Assembly (NCBI GenBank): GCA_033085395.1
Contig: JANQBS010000574.1
Span: forward strand, 1-13,384
DNA from: Xanthoparmelia taractica
Taxonomy: Eukaryota > Ascomycota > Lecanoromycetes > Lecanorales > Parmeliaceae
Length of the DNA stretch: 13,384 nt
Direction of reading: 5' to 3'
A program made the translations under genes and the position numbers. Positions 9,109 through 13,384 of this stretch are shown here, in pieces. Under the pieces are notes generated by a model. That model was given only the letters and a program-made list of their open reading frames with translations, was not told the DNA's origin and did no database searches. Numbering within the stretch: position 1 is the stretch's first letter; each line of letters starts with the position of its first letter.

Positions 9109-9446
9109 CTTACGATATCTTATTCTCATAGCACTCTTACTATATCTACTATCTTATCGCTATATTTAAATAACTTAACAAGTTTTATTAATCGAGAATA
9201 AAGTTTCTCTTAACTTAATAGTATTTATGTGATTTTGAAAGGAGATATCAATTAATTTATAATGTTTGTATTGCTATTATTGTGATATTCTAACTACTTC
9301 TATATTATATACTTTTAGCCGTCAATGTAATTTTACTATTATTAGTTTTCTAGTAGTTTGCCGTCAATACGAATTTAATAGCATCTACAAATTAAGAATT
9401 TAATAAGCAAGCGAGGTCGCTTGTTTTTCTTATTGTTGTGGAATAT
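9109..9446 (+). other. Element 1 3' untranslated region
   Basis: There is no recognisable coding beyond the chromodomain. A stretch at about 9154-9185 (TTATCGCTATATTTAAA and neighbours) is conserved with element 2. The sequence GCCGTCAAT occurs twice (9318-9326, 9360-9368). A hairpin block lies at 9406-9423. No long polypurine tract is obvious before the right LTR; GTGGAATAT directly before 9447 is the only candidate. Confidence 0.6.
9406..9432 (+). repeat. Conserved hairpin block before the element 1 3' LTR
   Basis: CAAGCGA/TCGCTTG (9408-9414 and 9417-9423) form a perfect 7-bp stem with a 2-base loop, followed by a T-run. AGCAAGCGAGGTCGC and the T-run recur in element 2 on the minus strand at 10297-10324. 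Conservation between two otherwise divergent non-coding regions suggests a cis-acting element, for example in plus-strand priming, packaging or 3' end formation. The function is unknown. Confidence 0.7.
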
Positions 9447-9595
9447 TGTCACGGTTTTCTATATACCAAAGGCTCGAGGAAAGAACGGGGAAGCTAGGCT
9501 AAATGTATATTAGTTTCCCAGCAGATATTCGCCACTGCGGCCCTTACAATTCGATAGACTTTTTCAATTAATCAATCCCAGACATTTTCATGACA
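9447..9595 (+). repeat. Element 1 right (3') LTR, 149 bp
   Basis: It starts TGTCACGGTTTTCTA and ends TTCATGACA. It pairs with 2584-2732 with about 13 differences. Most are C/T or G/A, and some of these are RIP-like (CTGTATGCC in the left copy is CTATATACC here). Three transversions point to age or a recombinational origin in addition to RIP. Confidence 0.95.
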
Positions 9596-9600
9596 ACTTT
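9596..9600. other. Target-site duplication of element 1, right copy
   Basis: ACTTT follows the last base of the right LTR and matches 2579-2583 exactly. Confidence 0.93.
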
Positions 9601-10017
9601 CGTTCTAATATTAGTATCGAATAATTATTATATTACTTTATACGTAGTTAGATTCATATTTAGAAGTTATAGAGTTTACTATCTATATTAATAATTATTA
9701 ACTATTATAATTAAAGTCTATTATCGTCGAGCTCTATCGATTATCTACGCTATTAATATACTCGATATTTATTAAAAAGATAAATTTACTTATCTTTTTA
9801 ATTATTATACATTTTTAACTCTTATCTAGACTATTTAATTTATTTAATGAATTCGCGTAATCTACTTCTATTAATAGAGATCTAACGTATTTATAAGTAA
9901 TTTATTACGTCGCGATTCAATCTTAGATTTTAATAGACTAGTTCTTTTTTCTTCGTTTCGATCTCGAGCTTCTAACGTCTATATTTTCTTTATTATTATT
10001 ATTAATATTAGAGTATT
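9601..10017. repeat. Ancient RIP-saturated repeat, right half
   Basis: This is the continuation of the 70-2578 host sequence across element 1, with the same near absence of CpA/TpG and persistence of CpG. It is 417 bp long and ends sharply at the TG of the element 2 LTR. On the minus strand parts read as charged, protein-like text, but no family is recognised and no open frame of useful length exists. Confidence 0.75.
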
Positions 10018-10281
10018 TGTTGGGCATTAAGAAGTTAAGTGAAAGATAATTGATTTCTTCTAACGAAAACTGCTACTTAAATACTACTCGCTCTTGATAG
10101 GCAGTTACGATTGATAGATTGTAACAGCAAAGAGTGTATATGGTCAATTGAGTCTCTAAGTCTTGATTATTCTAGGTTGGAAAATTCTATCTAAGTTAGG
10201 GCTAGCCAAGCACTTGCCTTGGCCGAGTGTTAGTTAAGCACTTGCCTTATCGAGTGCTTGATAAATGCGTTTTTCGTGACA
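10018..10281 (-). repeat. Element 2 3' LTR, about 264 bp
   Basis: On the minus strand it begins TGTCACGAAAAACGC at 10281 and ends ...GCCCAACA at 10018. The start matches the first seven bases of the element 1 LTR. The sequence is rich in CpA/TpG, so largely spared by RIP, while DNA on both sides is heavily mutated. The outer boundary rests on the TG...CA rule and the abrupt composition change, because the second LTR is not in the window. Confidence 0.78.
10207..10263. repeat. 28-bp tandem repeat with dyad in the element 2 LTR
   Basis: AAGCACTTGCCTT occurs at 10208-10220 and again at 10236-10248 (period 28). Each is followed by a similar CGAGTG-containing tail. CAAGCACT (10207-10214) can also pair with AGTGCTTG (10253-10260), and AAGCACT with AGTGCTT within the second copy. 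This could be a repeated regulatory motif or a hairpin in the LTR RNA. Confidence 0.7.
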
Positions 10282-10691
10282 GCATCCATCGAAATAGAAG
10301 AAAAACCGAGCGACCTCGCTTGCTATTATATATATATTGAAATTATACATATTAAAGTATGTAGAAAAACCTTGTAATAGTATACTAAAATTAACGGGAG
10401 TTAGTAATAGTGAGGTCTTTTCGACGATTAAACATATAGTTAGAATATTAGTTAGAATATTAGTTAGTATATAAACACCGAGTAATAAATCAACAATCAA
10501 TACTATTATATATGCATTATTATCTCCCTTCAATAATTATATAAACGTTATCGAGTAAAGAAGAATATATCTCGATCGATAATACTTGTTGAATCGTTTA
10601 AATATAGCGATAAGGTAAGTAGATATAGTATAGTGTTATTTAGATGTAGTGTTACTATAATATTAAGTGTGTTTAATACTTTTCACTTTGT
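10282..10691 (-). other. Element 2 3' untranslated region
   Basis: This non-coding stretch between pol and LTR is only mildly mutated. It contains the block 10297-10324 shared with element 1, a 12-bp repeat (unit GTTAGAATATTA, about 2.5 copies near 10438-10470), and near 10585-10625 a segment similar to the element 1 3' region. A 99-codon minus-strand open frame (10234-10533) crosses into the LTR. I regard it as spurious. Confidence 0.6.
10297..10324 (-). repeat. Conserved pre-LTR block of element 2
   Basis: On the minus strand this reads AGCAAGCGAGGTCGC followed by TCGG and a T-run ending TTCTTC. It sits 15 bases inside the LTR start and is almost identical to 9406-9432 of element 1, which lies 23 bases from its LTR. 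One stem arm is changed (GCTCGG against GCTTGT), so the perfect hairpin of element 1 is weakened here. Confidence 0.7.
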
Positions 10692-10835
10692 TTATAAAGG
10701 TATTAATAAAGTAACGATATTATACTTCTTAGAACAATCTCTTTTTTTTTTAACGAGTAAGTTTAACTAGAAAGACGGAGATAAGATTATAGAAGTAGAT
10801 GCGATAGGTGTAATAGCTCGAATTCCAGCTGCTTT

Positions 10836-10997
10836 CTCTTTATATTTCTTTATTAATTTAAGAGTATTATCGAGATCTTTAATATTGTATTACTAATTAT
10901 ATTTAGAATTATATTTCTTTTATCTCACTAAGTATTTTATAATTAAATTACGTTCTTTCTTAATAATTCGTTTATTAAGAAATCGTTCGATTTTTAA
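10836..10997 (-). pseudogene. Element 2 chromodomain
   Basis: In the integrase-core frame, KIERFLNKRIIKKERNL, then IIKYLVR-KKYNSKYN--YNIKDLDN and LKLIKKYKEK (dashes are stops for Gln or Trp) match the chromodomain strands and terminal helix. This is the heterochromatin-targeting module of chromoviruses and confirms that elements 1 and 2 belong to the same clade. The Trp positions expected in WKGY and in the W-Y-N segment are destroyed, in keeping with TGG to TAG/TGA changes. Confidence 0.84.
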
Positions 10998-11039
10998 ATT
11001 AATAATATTATTATTATTAATAGAAATAGACGAAATATA

Positions 11040-12330
11040 TTAAGATCGAGGGCGTTGAAAAGGATCGTTCTATAACGTAGAATAAGACTTTAATTATACT
11101 ATTATAAAAATAGAATAAACTCTTTATTCTATAGAAATAATAAGTCTATATATAAGTCTATCTATCTTATTTATTATCTAAAAAGAATCGATATATTATT
11201 ATAATAGCTTATTAATAATGTTAAGAATAGAGAGAATCTTATAGTCTTTATATAATCGAAGAAGCGCTTATTCTCTTATTCTAAGAAATATTAATTAATA
11301 CTTTTTATCGTAATAAAATTTATTAGATATTTAAGTAAAATCGATAATATCTTTAGCTATAATTCGTATAGAGATATAATCGACTTTAACTAGCAAACGA
11401 AGTAAATTTAAAGATCTATTTAAAGTAAAATTATATATTACTTCGCTTAGCGTAATCTCAAAAGAAGCGAAGTTATTTAAGAAGATTTATATTCGTAATA
11501 GCACTTTCGACTATAAAGAAGATCTATTAAGAATATATACGAAGTATCTTAAAGCTATCTTAGTAGTTTAATTAATGCGTTCGCTCGCGTTATTAATCTA
11601 TAAATAATAGACTATTAAATAAAGTAGAGAAATCTTTAATAATTTAAAGAGCGATTCTTAAAGCTTTGAAAGAAATTTCCTATCTCGATCGCTAATAATA
11701 ACTTTTAAGATTTCTTAATTAATAATATTAAATTAATTTAAAAGTACTTTTATTTAATTAAATATTTTTTAAATTAATTTACAAAAATTAATTAAATAAC
11801 TTTTATAAACTTATAAATAATAAATATAATATAATTTAATCTATAATTTAATAGAGATAATATTAGAATAAAGTTAATAATTAGAATATAAAAAGACACG
11901 AGTGGCGATAAGATTAGTTGTAAGCTATCGTAAGGTGCGTGTCTTTTTATCTATAGCATTAAACACTTCGAGTAATATCGAATAAAGTCTCGTAAGTACT
12001 TTATAATCTTATAAATATATTAGAATAAAGTAATGATTTTATAATATTTCTAAAAGTTAGAATACTCTTTCTTATATATTAAAGTGAGAATATCTTTTAT
12101 TAATAAAGTGAGAATATAAAGTTATTATTAATTAATAATTCTATTGATATAAAAGATAAGATCTCGCTATATTTCGTAAGTGAGACTTTGCTATTCTTAT
12201 TATAATTCTTCTTTCGATCGAGACGAGAAATAGGGATTAGCATTAGTAATAAGAAGATGCTTTCCCCGCACGAAAGGCAAAGAAGCTGCGTCCTCGCTAG
12301 TTAGACTATTATTAATATCGAGCTATGTAG
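11040..12330 (-). pseudogene. Element 2 integrase
   Basis: The linker SEDAASLPFVRGKHLL (from 12298) leads to the zinc-binding domain. The second Cys of C-x2-C survives (TGT at 11965-11963, in YSKC) while the first reads Tyr. In the core, the first Asp is Asn (AAC, 11875-11873, in INFILIL). The second Asp survives (GAT, 11690-11688, in IISDRDRKF), as does the Glu (GAA, 11582-11580, in ASERINQ). A frameshift falls at about 11760-11775. The C-terminal part LLQQYIDSFQII (a stop inside is former Gln) and NDPFQRPRSQ precede the chromodomain. A 13-bp inverted repeat at 11888-11950 is part of this coding sequence. Confidence 0.86.
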
Positions 12331-12559
12331 AAATCCTTTTTTAATAATTATCTTCTTAATAGCTTTAAATGTATTTTTTATAAAATAAAGCGCTTATTTT
12401 TATTAGACTTGTAATTAGAATATAGAGAGTATTTAACTTCGAATAATAATAAGATAGCGAATTATCTCTATTTAGATTTATAAGCCTTGAAAGAGCATTA
12501 GATATAATATGCTCTTTGTTAGGTTTGTGAGAGATAATTAGATTGAATTACCTTAAGAA

Positions 12560-13384
12560 TTAGGCAGCTCGAATTAAACGAACGTTTATTCGCATTATTA
12601 GTATAATTGAAATAATCGAAATTTACTTTATAATATTAATAATAATAGAATAATCTATCTATATTCTTATAGAATGCTTTAAAGATTCGACTATATATCT
12701 TATTTTCTTTAGATATCAAATAAGATTAGTAATCTTTAATTCCGTAGGTTAATAATTTCTTTTTACTATAATTAGAAGTCTTGATAGAAAAAGAATAGGC
12801 TTCGTTTCTATATAAGAAGGTTATTTGTTGCTCTTATATGTATTCGATCTAATACGAGAAGATTATTTGACGCTCTCGAGTGCATTTAATTTAATATGAA
12901 AGACTATCGCCTTAAAATCAAATTTCTTTAAGATATTTAGATTAATTTATAAAGTTCGAGTATTGTTAAAATGTATTAGAATTATTAATTAAGATAGCGC
13001 TTCTTAAAGAAGCTAAAAAGAAGTTAATTATTTCTATAAAGCTATAGATATTTTTGTTCTAGAAGAGTGTTGTTTTTTCTAATATTTAGAGTTCGATACT
13101 TTCTTAAGAAGTAGTATTTTGAGATTTTATAAGAGCTATATTAATTATATATAGAAATAAACGTATTAACGTAAATAGCTCGTTAATCTTAAATAATATT
13201 CGAGTTCTCTTAAAGTATTAAAATATTATAAGTTTAAGATAGCTTTAAGTCTATTCTCTAATAAAATTAAATTAAAAGAATTAACTTTTTTATTTAATAA
13301 ATTAACGTTTAAATATCTTAAAAAGATCTTTATAAAAGAAATAATAATATTAAATCTTACGAAAAGCTTAAATAATTAACGAAG
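12560..13384 (-). pseudogene. Element 2 RT C-terminus and RNase H
   Basis: Minus-strand frame starting 13384: KIFLRYLNVNLLNKKVNSF, then LRELEYYLRLTSYLR, are the RT thumb and connection, closely matching the same parts of element 1. The RNase H region follows, with INLNILKEFDFKAIVFHIK (first Asp block, Asp now Asn), KPILFLSRLLIIVKRNY, a later IDYSIIINII block and RLIRAAQFLRQFNL. It ends in HKPNKEHIISNALSRL, the well-known Gypsy RNase H to integrase linker (PDALSRL). The frame is continuous without indels. The RT catalytic YxDD box lies beyond the window edge. Confidence 0.87.

Larger units (their letters stand above)
2584..9595 (+). mobile_element. Element 1: complete Ty3/Gypsy chromovirus, RIP-inactivated
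   Basis: This is a 7,012-bp LTR retrotransposon. It has paired 149-bp LTRs bounded by TGTCA...TGACA, a 5-bp target duplication ACTTT, a tRNA-type primer-binding site 3 bases after the left LTR, and a decayed gag-pol. The domain order PR, RT, RNase H, INT is that of Ty3/Gypsy (Copia elements place INT before RT). The C-terminal chromodomain makes it a chromovirus. All stops seen in the decayed frame fit RIP of CAA, CAG or TGG. The LTRs differ at about 13 of 149 positions. The element lies inside older RIP-saturated DNA. It cannot make active protein: stops are frequent, and protease, RT and integrase catalytic positions appear changed. Confidence 0.95.
10018..13384 (-). mobile_element. Element 2: 3' part of a second chromovirus, minus strand, cut by window edge
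   Basis: Read on the minus strand, it runs RT end, RNase H, integrase, chromodomain, 3' untranslated region, then an LTR starting TGTCACG and ending CCCAACA. The order defines Ty3/Gypsy and the terminal chromodomain a chromovirus. It is related to element 1 in protein sequence and in the pre-LTR block but differs in LTR length (264 against 149 bp) and sequence, so it is a separate family. Its 5' LTR, Gag, protease and RT catalytic core lie past position 13384. The five bases outside the LTR (10013-10017, GTATT) are the expected target duplication; its partner is out of view. Confidence 0.9.
10692..13384 (-). pseudogene. pol: Element 2 pol (RT end, RNase H, integrase, chromodomain), RIP-decayed
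   Basis: This is the C-terminal half of the polyprotein on the minus strand. One frame runs unbroken by indels from 13384 to about 11775: RT thumb, RNase H, linker and integrase N-terminus. Near the T-run 11765-11770 the frame changes, and a second frame carries integrase core and chromodomain to about 10840. Stops within are TAA/TAG at Gln-like sites and TGA/TAG at Trp-like sites, as RIP makes. The stop at 10767-10769 or 10692-10694 may be the true end. Compared with element 1 there are fewer frameshifts (one against three) and more retained catalytic residues. Confidence 0.87.

Noticed and set aside
9408..9432. Hairpin followed by T-run as a bacterial intrinsic terminator.
   Set aside because: The sequence is fungal nuclear DNA inside a retrotransposon 3' region. 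Its recurrence in element 2 fits an element-specific motif better.
10234..10533. Open frame of 99 codons on the minus strand.
   Set aside because: It runs from the element 2 3' untranslated region into the LTR, includes a simple 12-bp repeat and resembles no protein. It is open only because RIP is light here.
10018..10536. A Copia-type LTR or solo LTR beginning TGTTGGGC and ending near CTTCAATA, with the element lying to the right on the plus strand.
   Set aside because: The minus-strand RT, RNase H, integrase and chromodomain order is Gypsy, and the TGTCACG start at 10281 on the minus strand fits the adjoining element better. No 5-bp duplication flanks the alternative ends.
11888..11950. 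Perfect 13-bp inverted repeat (ATAAAAAGACACG / CGTGTCTTTTTAT) with a 37-base loop, resembling a miniature transposon or RNA hairpin.
   Set aside because: On the minus strand it translates in frame as conserved integrase sequence of element 2 (KRHAPYDSLQLILSPLVSFY), so the dyad is explained by coding sequence.
1..13384. Mitochondrial or other organellar DNA, given the extreme A/T content.
   Set aside because: Abundant CpG with missing CpA/TpG, nuclear LTR retrotransposons with target duplication, and no mitochondrial genes, rRNA or tRNA indicate RIP-mutated nuclear DNA.

Overview
This window is gene-poor, extremely AT-rich nuclear DNA of the kind found in AT-isochores of filamentous ascomycetes (Pezizomycotina). 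I cannot name the species. The diagnostic signal is repeat-induced point mutation (RIP): CpA and TpG are almost gone, TpA is in great excess, and CpG is kept. By hand count, positions 121-960 (840 bases) hold one TpG, one CpA and about 25 CpG. I see no intact host gene, no tRNA or rRNA gene and no CRISPR array. Everything recognisable is retrotransposon DNA broken by RIP.

Layout. (1) Positions 1-70 are a lightly mutated strip with nested palindromes. (2) Positions 70-2578 and 9601-10017 are the two halves of an older, almost completely RIP-saturated sequence that I could not identify. (3) Positions 2584-9595 are a complete LTR retrotransposon (element 1, + strand), inserted into that older sequence. 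It has two 149-bp LTRs (TGTCA...TGACA) and a perfect 5-bp target duplication, ACTTT. It also has a primer-binding site resembling the 3' part of initiator-methionine tRNA and a decayed gag-pol. The domains run Gag, C2H2-type finger, protease, RT, RNase H, integrase, chromodomain, so it is a Ty3/Gypsy chromovirus. (4) Positions 10018-13384 are the 3' part of a second, related chromovirus (element 2, - strand). It has a 264-bp 3' LTR, chromodomain, integrase, RNase H and the end of RT. Its 5' half lies beyond the right edge.

The two elements face each other with their 3' ends (convergent), 422 bp apart. Both begin their LTRs with TGTCACG and carry a nearly identical block, including AGCAAGCGAGGTCGC, shortly before the 3' LTR. 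Nearly every stop codon in the decayed frames is what RIP makes from CAA, CAG or TGG, and many catalytic Asp codons read Asn. Three frameshifts in element 1 and one in element 2 are not explained by RIP. RIP damage is uneven: LTRs and gag are light, RT and the older host DNA heavy.

I found no convincing undescribed biological system. The most interesting points are the C2H2 finger between Gag and protease, the patchy RIP within one element, the shared hairpin block, and the unidentified RIP-saturated host sequence.
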